Assembly (NCBI GenBank): GCA_002405475.1
Contig: DHLX01000029.1
Span: 17,828-81,827 of the forward strand
Direction: 5' to 3'
Length of the DNA: 64,000 nt
From: Burkholderiales bacterium UBA4657
Lineage (GTDB): Bacteria > Pseudomonadota > Gammaproteobacteria > Burkholderiales > Burkholderiaceae_E
A program made the position numbers and the translations under genes. Every line of letters starts with the position of its first letter. Within the stretch, counting starts at the first letter, position 1. Shown here one piece after another: positions 27,546-36,648 of the stretch. Under the pieces are notes generated by a model. That model made no database searches, was not told where the DNA came from, and saw only the letters and a list, made by a program, of their open reading frames with translations.

Positions 27546-30005
27546 CTACTGCCTCGTATGCAACACTCGGCTCATTTCCTGTCCAAGCCGTTCCAGAGTG
27601 ACCGGTTTGGACAAATACCCGTCCATACCGCTGTGCAGGCAACGCTCGCGATCTCCCTCCATGGCATTCGCGGTCAGTGCGATGATGGGTGTATGCCTGC
27701 CAGAACCCTGTTCCTGCTTGCGAATGAGCTGGGTGGCTTCCAGTCCATCCATGACCGGCATCTGCAGATCCATCAGAATCATGTCATAAGGCCATTGGTC
27801 ATACAGTTCGAGTGCCTCAAGCCCATTTTCGGCTGCATGTACTTCGATACCAAATTGAGCCAGCATAGTCTCGGCCACCATACGATTCACCGGATTGTCT
27901 TCAACCAGCAAAACCCTCTGCACCGCTGTTTCGGTCTGTTCCAAGTTAGAAGGCAGCGAGGTTTGAGGGGGATTTTTCAATTCAGTCTCCTGCCCCAGTA
28001 GACTGCTGAGAGTATTGAAAAGTTCGTGATGAACAGTCGGTTTGATCAGTATGGCCGTTGCATAAGCAGATACAGCTTTTTGCGTTGACTCAAGCATGCC
28101 GTCGGCATCAATCAGGGTCAAGGGTAGCGTGGGTATCCGCATCAGGCTAATCATCTTGAGCAAAGTCAGACAGCCCGCATCAGGAATTCCCGCATCCAGA
28201 ATGACAGCATCATAAGGCTGACCGGCAAAAAAAGCCGATTGCAGCATTGAAGTAGCCTGCTCGGTACTGGAGGCCTCGTGGGATACGACTCCAATGGCTA
28301 GCAGCCAATTCATCAACATGGTTCTACGACAGCTATCGTGGTCAACCACCAGAATCTGACGGCAGTTCAACTGCTTGCGAACATCAATTCCTGTCAGGTT
28401 TTCAGGCAATAAGGTCATCGGCAGATGTACGCTGAATGTACTCCCTGTTCCTGGATTACTTTGTACTTCAATGCGGCCATTCATGCCCTGAACCAGTCGT
28501 GTCACGATACTCAGGCCCAGCCCCGTACCACCGTACTTGCGAGTGGTGGACACATCGGCCTGGATAAAAGGTTCAAAAATATTTTTTTGCTCAAGACCAG
28601 ATATTCCAGGGCCAGTATCATGCACCTGAATTTCCATTTCAGCCACGCCATTACCCGATTGATGGCACAACAAACGAACCTCGACGCCGCCGCGTTCGGT
28701 GAATTTGATGGCATTGGAGAGTAGTTGGCTTAGAATCTTTCTGATTCTGACCGGATCACTGCAGACGTGGTCGGGAAATTCGGCCGGTAGCAACAGCAGC
28801 AGCGTGAGGTTTTTTTCATAGGCTTGCCTCGTATAGCCACGCACCAACTCGGCCAGTAGCTTTGACAGTGAAAAATCAGCCTGCTCGATGGGCATTTTTC
28901 CGGTTTCAAGTTGCGAGAAATCCAGAATATCGTTGATGATTGCAAGCAGAGATTGAGCAGAATTTCGTGCCATTTCTGCATATCGGCGCTGCGCGGGCTT
29001 GAGTGATGAGCGCAGCACCATATCAATCATGCCGACGACCCCGTTCATGGGGGTGCGCAATTCATGACTTACATTCGCCAGAAAACTACTTTTAGAGCGG
29101 CTGGCCTGTTCCGCCCGGTCGCGTGCCAGCCGCAACACTTCTTCCAATTCACGACGCGCTGTAATATCAGATTCAACTGCAACAAAATGGATGAGCTGAT
29201 TCTGATCATCATGGATGGGTTGAGCTTCTATAGCGACCCAGAATTTACATCCCGATTTTTTGTAGTTGACCAGCTCCACCTTGAAGCCAAGACCAGAATT
29301 GACGGCGTCAGACATCAGATTGACCACGGCAGGATCAGAGGCAGGTCCCTTCAGGAAAGATCCCGGCTTACGGCCCAGAACTTCAGATGAGGTGTACTCG
29401 GTCATTCGGGTAAAGCCTTCATTGACCCATTCGATATGACCGTGTGCGTCAGTGATGATGACGGCATTGTCGGTTCGCTCTGCCACCAGAGAGAGTTTTT
29501 TGGCGGCGGCAGCTTGTTTCTGAGCCTCCTGCTCAGCATTTTTCAGTGCCGTAATATCGACCCTGAATACCAGGGTACCACCATTATGGGTACGCTTGTA
29601 GATCACTTGCTCCCAACTTCCATCGGCCATTTGAATGGCATAGGGAGTCCCGTCGCCACGCGTGAATTGTTCGAGTCTTTGTTTGACCCAGGTTTTTCGA
29701 TCAGTTTCGAGTATGACGCGGTTGAGGAAATAGGCGTTGTAGGCAAAATCGAGCAGGGTGGAATAGGTGATGCCCATCATGGCCGAGCGGTCATGATGGG
29801 GCAACCAGAAGCGCAGATAATGCCGGTTGCAATACACCAGCCTTTGTTGCGCGTCGTATAGCGCAAAACTCATCCCGGTTGAATCCAGCGCCTCAATCAG
29901 CGAATTGGATAGCGATGGCCCGTCCGCCAGGGATTCCGAAATCAAAAAGTCAACACCATCCCATGTCTGGGACAGGTTGGCTCGCAATGGCTCGCGCTTT
30001 TCCAT
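27546..30005 (-). CDS. Cytoplasmic hybrid histidine kinase (PAS-PAS-HisKA-HATPase-REC-REC)
   Basis: An 819-aa hybrid sensor kinase without membrane segments, so soluble. Domains in order: PAS-7-like (about 35-155), PAS plus PAC (about 170-285), dimerisation/phosphoacceptor domain with SFLANVSHELRTPMNGVVG (His near 315), ATP-binding domain with NAIKFTERG, DTGPGIS and GGTGLGLSI, then two receiver domains. The first receiver (from QILVVDHDS) keeps an Asp in VILDAG but lacks the usual P-M-D-G sequence after it; the second (RVLLVEDNPVNRMV, ILMDLQMPVMDG, KP) is fully canonical. No partner response regulator is adjacent. The chosen ATG gives a complete N-terminal domain. Confidence 0.9.
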   Translation of the reverse strand: MEKREPLRANLSQTWDGVDFLISESLADGPSLSNSLIEALDSTGMSFALYDAQQRLVYCNRHYLRFWLPHHDRSAMMGITYSTLLDFAYNAYFLNRVILETDRKTWVKQRLEQFTRGDGTPYAIQMADGSWEQVIYKRTHNGGTLVFRVDITALKNAEQEAQKQAAAAKKLSLVAERTDNAVIITDAHGHIEWVNEGFTRMTEYTSSEVLGRKPGSFLKGPASDPAVVNLMSDAVNSGLGFKVELVNYKKSGCKFWVAIEAQPIHDDQNQLIHFVAVESDITARRELEEVLRLARDRAEQASRSKSSFLANVSHELRTPMNGVVGMIDMVLRSSLKPAQRRYAEMARNSAQSLLAIINDILDFSQLETGKMPIEQADFSLSKLLAELVRGYTRQAYEKNLTLLLLLPAEFPDHVCSDPVRIRKILSQLLSNAIKFTERGGVEVRLLCHQSGNGVAEMEIQVHDTGPGISGLEQKNIFEPFIQADVSTTRKYGGTGLGLSIVTRLVQGMNGRIEVQSNPGTGSTFSVHLPMTLLPENLTGIDVRKQLNCRQILVVDHDSCRRTMLMNWLLAIGVVSHEASSTEQATSMLQSAFFAGQPYDAVILDAGIPDAGCLTLLKMISLMRIPTLPLTLIDADGMLESTQKAVSAYATAILIKPTVHHELFNTLSSLLGQETELKNPPQTSLPSNLEQTETAVQRVLLVEDNPVNRMVAETMLAQFGIEVHAAENGLEALELYDQWPYDMILMDLQMPVMDGLEATQLIRKQEQGSGRHTPIIALTANAMEGDRERCLHSGMDGYLSKPVTLERLGQEMSRVLHTRQ

Positions 30006-30092
30006 ATCTGGTTTTGGTTGTCTCCCATTGTCTAGGATAACTCCAAAAGGTAGCCAGACGTCAATAGGAAAATGAAAAAATGTAGAAAAAAA

Positions 30093-32138
30093 TTAACGTA
30101 TGCGCATGCCCGGTTGTGCCCCGGCCTGGGGGTCGAGCAAATAAATGCCTGGATATGCTTTTTCATCGGCATGGCTGGCGGCTAACACCATGCCTTCGCT
30201 CACGCCAAATTTCATTTTCCGTGGCGCCAGGTTGGCGACCAGAACAGTCAGTTTACCTACGAGATCTTCAGGTTGATACGCACTTTTGATACCGGAAAAT
30301 ACCTGTCGGGTTCGACCTTCGCCAGCGTCCAGCGTCAGTTTCAGCAGCTTGTCGCTGCCTGTCACGATCTCGGCATGCACTATTTTGGCGACACGCAAAT
30401 CAATTTTGGCGAAGTCATCAATTTTAATTTCGGCCGCAAGTGCCTCCCCACCCGGAATGACCTCGGGAGTGACAGATGCATCTGGTAGCTCAAAGAGTTT
30501 GTCCAGGACAAGAGGGTCAATGCGCTGCATCAAGTGGCTATAGGGCTGGATTTTTTGTGGCAGTACTTCCAGGTCGGCAAAACGTAGTGGCGTTACCAAG
30601 CCCAGCCATTGCGCCACGCGCTCGGCCGTATGCGGCAATACCGGACTTAAAAAATAGGTCAGCACGGAAAAGGCACGAATGGCATCACTGCACACTGCGT
30701 GCAGGCGCTCGCGCTGTTGCGGGTCTTTGGCTATTTCCCACGGTTTGGCAGCATCGTATTGCTGGTTCACGACGTCGGCTACGGCCATGATGTCGCGCAA
30801 TGCCCGACCAAAATCACGTCCTTGCAGGGCGTCAATAATACGTTCTTTGGCGGCCAGCGCATGGAAAGTCATGGGTGACAAAGACTCAGCACCTGCACGC
30901 TCTTTCCAGGCACTCAATTCGCCGTTGAAGTGTTTGGTCAAGAATCCGGAAGCCCGACTGGCAATATTGATGTACTTGCCGATCAGGTCACTGTTTACCC
31001 GTGCGACAAAATCCTCCGGGTTGAAATCGACATCTTCCACGCGCGCATTCAGTTTGGCGGCCAGGTAGTAGCGCAGCCATTCCGGGTTCAGACCCAGTTC
31101 CAGATATTTCAGTGGCGACAGGCCGGTGCCGCGGCTCTTGCTCATTTTTTCACCACTGACGGTGAGGAAGCCATGTACAAAAACACTGTCGGGCGTTTTA
31201 TAGCCGGAAAATTTCAGCATGGCTGGCCAGAACAGGGTATGAAAATAAATGATGTCCTTGCCAATGAAATGGATTTGCTCGACGGCCGGGTCGGCAAAAA
31301 AGCCCTCAAAGTCAATATTTTTCAGCGCAAAGTAGCTTTTCAGGGAAGCCAGATAACCCACTGGGGCATCGAGCCAGACATAAAAATATTTACCCGGCGC
31401 GTCAGGTATGGGAATACCGAAGTACGGCGCATCGCGTGAAATGTCCCAGTCACTCAGCCCGGCGTCCTGGTTCAGCCACTCGGCGGCTTTGTTGGCGACT
31501 TCGGTTTGCAAGCGGCCGTCCTGGGTCCAGCTGCGTAAAAACTCCAGGCAGCGTGGGTCACTTAGCCTGAAGAAAAAATGTTCACTCTGTTTCAACACTG
31601 GGGTAGCCCCGGTCAGAGTCGAATACGGGTTTTTTAGCTCGGTGGGGGTATAAACCGAGCCGCAGACCTCGCACGAATCACCATATTGATCTTTAGCGCC
31701 ACACTTTGGGCATTCGCCCTTGATATAGCGGTCGGGCAGAAACATACCCTTGACCGGATCGAAAAACTGCTCAATGACCTTGCTGCTAATGAAGCCGTTA
31801 GCTTTCAGGCGTCGATAGATATCTTGAGACAGCTCGACATTCTCGGGCGAGTCGGTCGTGTGCCAGTGGTCGAAACTGATATGAAAGCCGTCCAGATACT
31901 GCTTGCGTCCAGCGGCAATTTCGGCCACGAAAGCTTGCGGCGTTTTGCCGGCTTTTTCAGCGGCAATCATGATAGGTGCGCCATGGGCGTCGTCAGCGCC
32001 GACAAAATGTACCGTTGACCCCAGCATGCGCTGGGTACGCACCCAGATATCAGCCTGGATATATTCCATGATGTGCCCGATATGAAACGCTGCATTGGCA
32101 TAGGGCAGGGCGGTGGTGACGAACAGTTGGCGCGGCAT
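30093..32138 (-). CDS. metG: Methionine--tRNA ligase
   Basis: Class Ia synthetase of 682 aa from the ATG at 32138 ([22 protein letters not shown]); an upstream TTG at 32150 is rejected. HIGH occurs as FHIGHI near residue 19, zinc knuckle cysteines as CPKCG and CEVCG, and KMSKS as [11 protein letters not shown]. The C-terminal ~110 residues form the dimerising tRNA-binding domain ([16 protein letters not shown]). Divergent from apbC with about 110 bases between, an arrangement frequent in betaproteobacteria. Confidence 0.96.
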   Translation of the reverse strand: MPRQLFVTTALPYANAAFHIGHIMEYIQADIWVRTQRMLGSTVHFVGADDAHGAPIMIAAEKAGKTPQAFVAEIAAGRKQYLDGFHISFDHWHTTDSPENVELSQDIYRRLKANGFISSKVIEQFFDPVKGMFLPDRYIKGECPKCGAKDQYGDSCEVCGSVYTPTELKNPYSTLTGATPVLKQSEHFFFRLSDPRCLEFLRSWTQDGRLQTEVANKAAEWLNQDAGLSDWDISRDAPYFGIPIPDAPGKYFYVWLDAPVGYLASLKSYFALKNIDFEGFFADPAVEQIHFIGKDIIYFHTLFWPAMLKFSGYKTPDSVFVHGFLTVSGEKMSKSRGTGLSPLKYLELGLNPEWLRYYLAAKLNARVEDVDFNPEDFVARVNSDLIGKYINIASRASGFLTKHFNGELSAWKERAGAESLSPMTFHALAAKERIIDALQGRDFGRALRDIMAVADVVNQQYDAAKPWEIAKDPQQRERLHAVCSDAIRAFSVLTYFLSPVLPHTAERVAQWLGLVTPLRFADLEVLPQKIQPYSHLMQRIDPLVLDKLFELPDASVTPEVIPGGEALAAEIKIDDFAKIDLRVAKIVHAEIVTGSDKLLKLTLDAGEGRTRQVFSGIKSAYQPEDLVGKLTVLVANLAPRKMKFGVSEGMVLAASHADEKAYPGIYLLDPQAGAQPGMRIR

Positions 32139-32249
32139 GATCAAAGTCAAAGCTCATAAGGCGAAAAGGTCTAGTTTAACTTACCCGCCCCCTGACCCGG
32201 AACGTGTTTTACTCAGGCTCGGTTAAAATAACGCATTTATCCCTCCATC

Positions 32250-33338
32250 ATGTCACTTAGCCCCGATACCGTTACGTCTGCCTTGCAGCAGATCATCGAC
32301 CCGAATACCGGCAAGGATCTGGTCTCGACCAAGTGCGTGAAGAATGTTCGTGTGATTGAAGGTGTGGTCACGCTGGATGTCGAGCTTGGCTATCCTGCCA
32401 AAAGTCAGTTGTCCGCCCTGCGGGAAAAGGTGCAGAGTGCGATTCAGGCTTTGGGAGCGCGCGAAGTGCTGGCGAATGTCAGCTTCAAAATAGTTGCGCA
32501 TGCGGTGCAGCCGGGTGTCAAAGTACTGCCTACCGTTAAAAACATTATTGCCGTGGCCTCGGGTAAAGGTGGGGTTGGCAAAAGTACAACTGCAGCCAAT
32601 CTGGCGCTGGCCTTGGCTGCCGAGGGTGCCCGGGTCGGGGTGCTGGATGCCGATATCTATGGCCCGTCACAACCCCTGATGTTTGGTTTACAGGGGCAGC
32701 AACCCCCAATTATTGATGGCAAGGCAGTACAGCCTTTACAGAACTATGGTGTGCAGGTTAATTCCATCGGCTTTATGCTTGACGCCGATCAACCGGTGGT
32801 ATGGCGTGGTCCGCTGGTGGTACAAGCCCTGACCCAACTGCTGGAACAGACGCTTTGGGACGACCTCGACTATCTGGTGGTCGATATGCCTCCTGGAACC
32901 GGCGACGTGCAGCTCACCCTGGCACAAAAGGTGCCGGTCACGGGTGCGGTTATTGTGACCACGCCACAAGATTTGGCGTTGCTGGATGCACGGCGCGGCT
33001 ACAAGATGTTTGACAAGGTGGGTATTCCCACTTTGGGTATTGTTGAAAACATGGCGGTACATGTCTGTTCGCAATGCGGTCATGTAGAACATATTTTTGG
33101 TGCTGGCGGCGGGCAGCGTATGGCGGAGCAATATGGGCTGGAATGTCTGGGCTCACTGCCTTTGGCCTTGCACATCCGCGAAGAAGCCGACGGCGGCCGT
33201 CCAACGGTTGTGGCCCAGCCAGAATCCGCTGCAGCGCAGAGCTACAGGCAGATTGCCCGTAAACTGGCCGTAGCCATTGCGGACAAGGCCAAAGACTTCT
33301 CGGCCAAAATGCCCACGATCAAGATTTCCTCGACTTGA
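32250..33338 (+). CDS. apbC: Iron-sulfur cluster carrier protein ApbC/Mrp
   Basis: P-loop ATPase that carries Fe-S clusters to target enzymes. The 362-aa product has an N-terminal MIP18/DUF59 domain (about 1-85) and a C-terminal Mrp ATPase with the deviant Walker A ASGKGGVGKST, Walker B LDADIYGPSQP and the cluster-binding CSQC (VHVCSQCGH). No clear Shine-Dalgarno site precedes the ATG. It is divergent from metG and is followed 18 bases later by serA. Confidence 0.95.
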   Translation: MSLSPDTVTSALQQIIDPNTGKDLVSTKCVKNVRVIEGVVTLDVELGYPAKSQLSALREKVQSAIQALGAREVLANVSFKIVAHAVQPGVKVLPTVKNIIAVASGKGGVGKSTTAANLALALAAEGARVGVLDADIYGPSQPLMFGLQGQQPPIIDGKAVQPLQNYGVQVNSIGFMLDADQPVVWRGPLVVQALTQLLEQTLWDDLDYLVVDMPPGTGDVQLTLAQKVPVTGAVIVTTPQDLALLDARRGYKMFDKVGIPTLGIVENMAVHVCSQCGHVEHIFGAGGGQRMAEQYGLECLGSLPLALHIREEADGGRPTVVAQPESAAAQSYRQIARKLAVAIADKAKDFSAKMPTIKISST

Positions 33339-33356
33339 ACTGAAACAGGTAAGACG

Positions 33357-34586
33357 ATGACCAAACTTTCTTTCGATAAAAACAAATTGAAGTTTTTGCT
33401 GCTCGAAAACATACACCAAAATGCCATAGATGCCATGGTGCGCGGTGGTTACAGCAATATTGAAACGCATAAAAAATCCCTGGAAGGCCAGGCTTTGCTC
33501 GATGCACTGGCGGATGTGCATTTCCTCGGTATTCGCTCGCGTACCAACGTGACCGAGGAAGTACTGGCGGCAGCGCCCAAGCTCACTGCCATTGGCTGTT
33601 TCTGTATCGGTACCAATCAGGTTGATCTGGTCGCAGCCGCCAAGCGTGGCATTCCGGTATTCAATGCGCCTTTTTCCAATACGCGCTCGGTGGCCGAACT
33701 CGTGATTGCTGAAACCGTCATGCTGATGCGCGGCATTACGGAAAAAAATGCCATCGTGCACCGTGGCGGTTGGGTCAAAAGTGCGGAAGGTTCTTTCGAG
33801 GTGCGTGGCAAAACGTTAGGCATTATCGGCTATGGGCATATTGGTACCCAGGTCGGCATTTTGGCTGAACACATGGGTATGCGTGTGGTGTTTTATGATA
33901 TCGAGGGCAAATTACCGTTAGGTAATGCGCGGCAGTTGCCCACACTTGAAGCATTATTGGCCGAGAGCGATGTGGTGACCTTGCACGTACCGGAAACGCC
34001 GCAAACGGCGAATATGATACGTGCTGCACAACTGGCACAAATGAAACCGGGTGCGCATTTGATCAATGCTGCGCGCGGCACCGTGGTGGATATAGATGCG
34101 CTGGCAGCCGCTATGAAAAGTGGGCATATCGGTGGTTGTGCGATTGATGTCTTTCCGGTCGAACCCAAAGGTAATGACGAGGAATTTTTGTCGCCACTGC
34201 GTCAATTCGACAACGCCTTGCTGACCCCGCATATTGGGGGCTCGACAATTGAAGCCCAGGCCAATATTGGCATTGAAGTCGCTGACAAGCTGGTGCGCTA
34301 CAGCGATAATGGTTCGACCATAACCGCAGTGAATTTTCCTGAAGTTTCCTTGCCGGCGCATCCGGGCAAGTGCCGATTACTACATATTCATAAAAATGTT
34401 CCCGGCATTCTGGCGCAAATCAATGAACGTTTTGGCAAGCGCGGCATCAACATCAGCAGCCAGTTCTTGCAAACTAATGAACATATCGGTTATTGCGTGA
34501 TGGATGTCGATACGGCAGCCAGCGAACTGGCACTGGAAGAAATTCAGTCGGTCACTGGTACCATACGAGCCCGGGTCTTGTACTGA
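33357..34586 (+). CDS. serA: D-3-phosphoglycerate dehydrogenase
   Basis: First enzyme of serine synthesis, oxidising 3-phosphoglycerate with NAD. The 409-aa length equals E. coli SerA. Substrate-binding domain with GIRSRTNVTEEVL, Rossmann motif GIIGYGHIGTQVG, catalytic Arg in NAARGTVVD, Glu in VFPVEPKG and His in LLTPHIGGST, then a C-terminal ACT domain (from LLHIHKNVPGILAQIN) that suggests serine feedback control. The stop overlaps the modA start by one base (TGATG), giving a serA-modA-modB-dcd transcript. Confidence 0.95.
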   Translation: MTKLSFDKNKLKFLLLENIHQNAIDAMVRGGYSNIETHKKSLEGQALLDALADVHFLGIRSRTNVTEEVLAAAPKLTAIGCFCIGTNQVDLVAAAKRGIPVFNAPFSNTRSVAELVIAETVMLMRGITEKNAIVHRGGWVKSAEGSFEVRGKTLGIIGYGHIGTQVGILAEHMGMRVVFYDIEGKLPLGNARQLPTLEALLAESDVVTLHVPETPQTANMIRAAQLAQMKPGAHLINAARGTVVDIDALAAAMKSGHIGGCAIDVFPVEPKGNDEEFLSPLRQFDNALLTPHIGGSTIEAQANIGIEVADKLVRYSDNGSTITAVNFPEVSLPAHPGKCRLLHIHKNVPGILAQINERFGKRGINISSQFLQTNEHIGYCVMDVDTAASELALEEIQSVTGTIRARVLY

Positions 34587-35326
34587 TGCCGCAGGCGCTA
34601 CGTGCGGTAGTGCCACTTTTGATGATCTGGCTCAGTATTGCCAGTGCAACGGCGCAGACACTCGTCGTCTCGGCCGCCTCCAGCCTGCGCGATGTCTTTA
34701 CCGAAGCAGGCCGGGAATTCGAGCGCCAGTCACCCGGTCTCAAGCTTGTTTTTAACTTTTCGGCTTCGGGCGTGCTGTTACAGCAAATCCGCCATGGTGC
34801 GCCGGTCGATATTTTTGCGACTGCTGACGCCATTACCATGGAACAGGCGCAACAACTGGCACTGATCAAACCGGAGTCACGTACCATTTTTGCCCGCAAT
34901 TCACTGGTGGTAGTCGTACCTCTCGTGTCAAACCATGATATTCGACAGCTATCTGATCTGAGCAGGCTGGCACGCGTTGCCATAGGCAACCCGGCGACCG
35001 TTCCCGCCGGACGCTATGCCCAGCAGGCGCTGGACGCAGCCGGGGTCAAACTCAGTAATGTCATACCCGCCGAGCATGTGCGGCAGGCACTGGTTTATGT
35101 CGCACGCGGCGAGGTTGATGCGGCGCTGGTCTACGCGACTGATGCCCGATATAACGCTGGCCGTGTCCGCGTTGCTTATCGCCCCAGCCTCGGGGAACCG
35201 ATTGTTTATCCGATTGCTATCGTGCGTAACAGCAAACAGCCGGTATTGGCGCAGGCCTTTGTGAGCCTGCTTCAGGGCCCGACGGGTCGTGAGCTATTGT
35301 CACGCCATGGCTTTTTATTGCCCTGA
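34586..35326 (+). CDS. modA: Molybdate ABC transporter substrate-binding protein
   Basis: Periplasmic molybdate-binding protein, 246 aa from the ATG at 34586. A signal peptide (VVPLLMIWLSIASATAQ) is followed by the ModA pattern VVSAASSLRDVFTEAG, FNFSASGVLLQQI, GAPVDIFATAD and ARNSLVVVVP. Longer readings upstream lie inside serA. modB follows 3 bases later. No modC (ATPase) gene follows, so the ATPase must be elsewhere or missing. Confidence 0.92.
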   Translation: MPQALRAVVPLLMIWLSIASATAQTLVVSAASSLRDVFTEAGREFERQSPGLKLVFNFSASGVLLQQIRHGAPVDIFATADAITMEQAQQLALIKPESRTIFARNSLVVVVPLVSNHDIRQLSDLSRLARVAIGNPATVPAGRYAQQALDAAGVKLSNVIPAEHVRQALVYVARGEVDAALVYATDARYNAGRVRVAYRPSLGEPIVYPIAIVRNSKQPVLAQAFVSLLQGPTGRELLSRHGFLLP

Positions 35327-35329
35327 ATC

Positions 35330-36010
35330 ATGACGCTGGCTCCCTTGCTGCTATCGTTACAGGTAGCGTTCATTGCAACCCTGCTGACCGGGGTAATCGG
35401 CGTGGCTCTGGCGGCAGGCATTGCACGCTGGCAGTCACGCTGGCGTGAATGGCTTGACGCTTTGTTCATGCTGCCTCTGGTACTGCCCCCTACCGTCCTG
35501 GGTTACTATTTAATTGTTCTGGTAGGACGTAACGGGGCATTCGGCCAGTGGCTGGAGCAGACCTGGGGCGTCGTACTCATATTCAGCTGGCAAGGTGCGG
35601 TACTTGCCGCTTCCATCGTCAGTTTGCCGCTGATCTACCGTACTGCCCGGGCAGCTTTTGAAGAAGTCAATGTGTCACTGGAAAATGCCGGACGCAGCCT
35701 GGGGCTGAGTGAATGGCAGGTATTCTGGCGCATCAGTCTGCCTTTGGCCTGGCGCGGTATCATGGCCGGCTTAATGCTGACATTTGCGCGTGCCATGGGT
35801 GAGTTTGGCGCTACCCTGATGGTGGCAGGCAATTTGCCCGGCAAAACACAAACCTTATCGGTGGCAGTTTACGATGCTGTACAGGCAGGTAATGATGCCC
35901 AGGCCTGGGGTTTGACCGCTATTATTTCAGTGGTATGCATGGCAGTACTGATTATTTCGGGACAACTATTGCGTCCCGCTAGAATGCGTATTGTTGAAAA
36001 AAATCGGTGA
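35330..36010 (+). CDS. modB: Molybdate ABC transporter permease
   Basis: Inner-membrane channel subunit of 226 aa with about five helices. The EAA loop that docks to the ATPase is visible as [20 protein letters not shown] (residues about 119-138), and the ModB motif [25 protein letters not shown] follows. It pairs with modA. The next gene is dcd rather than modC. Confidence 0.92.
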   Translation: MTLAPLLLSLQVAFIATLLTGVIGVALAAGIARWQSRWREWLDALFMLPLVLPPTVLGYYLIVLVGRNGAFGQWLEQTWGVVLIFSWQGAVLAASIVSLPLIYRTARAAFEEVNVSLENAGRSLGLSEWQVFWRISLPLAWRGIMAGLMLTFARAMGEFGATLMVAGNLPGKTQTLSVAVYDAVQAGNDAQAWGLTAIISVVCMAVLIISGQLLRPARMRIVEKNR

Positions 36011-36027
36011 TTAGACAAGGGGAAAGC

Positions 36028-36591
36028 ATGAGTATCAAAAGTGATCGCTGGATTAATCGTATGGCAGCTCAAGGCATGATTGAGCCGTTCGAGCCGAAAC
36101 AGGTGCGGTCTGTCAATGGACAAAAAATAGTCAGCTACGGCACGTCGAGTTATGGCTACGATATTCGTTGCGCCGATGAATTCAAGATTTTTACCAACAT
36201 CAACAGCACCATCGTTGACCCAAAGGCATTTGATGAAAAATCTTTCGTCGATTTCAAGGGGAATGTTTGCATCATTCCGCCTAATTCGTTTGCCCTGGCG
36301 CGCACGGTGGAATATTTCCGTATTCCGCGCAGCGTACTGACTGTTTGCCTGGGGAAAAGTACTTACGCCCGCTGCGGCATCATTGTCAACGTCACTCCCC
36401 TTGAGCCGGAATGGGAAGGCCATGTGACGCTGGAATTTTCCAATACCACGCCGCTGCCTGCCAAGATTTATGCGGGTGAAGGTTGTGCCCAGGTACTGTT
36501 TCTGGAATCTGATGAAATTTGCGAAACCAGCTATAAGGACAAGGGCGGGAAATACCAGGGACAGACTGGCGTGACTCTACCCAAAACCTGA
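36028..36591 (+). CDS. dcd: dCTP deaminase
   Basis: Converts dCTP to dUTP in thymidylate synthesis. From the ATG at 36028, which has GGGGAAA upstream, the product is 187 aa. Characteristic motifs are [19 protein letters not shown] with the catalytic region, [33 protein letters not shown] and the C-terminal [11 protein letters not shown]. An upstream frame extension to 36007 overlaps modB and is not supported. The lid motif (KYQGQTG) is intact. Confidence 0.96.
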   Translation: MSIKSDRWINRMAAQGMIEPFEPKQVRSVNGQKIVSYGTSSYGYDIRCADEFKIFTNINSTIVDPKAFDEKSFVDFKGNVCIIPPNSFALARTVEYFRIPRSVLTVCLGKSTYARCGIIVNVTPLEPEWEGHVTLEFSNTTPLPAKIYAGEGCAQVLFLESDEICETSYKDKGGKYQGQTGVTLPKT

Positions 36592-36648
36592 GCTGACCAG
36601 CAAATTCTATAATTCGTTCGCGCAGTAATTTTTTGATAAGGCTCAGCC

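Noticed and set aside
33153..33761. A 202-codon minus-strand frame opposite apbC and serA
   Set aside because: Shadow of two conserved genes; no start signal.
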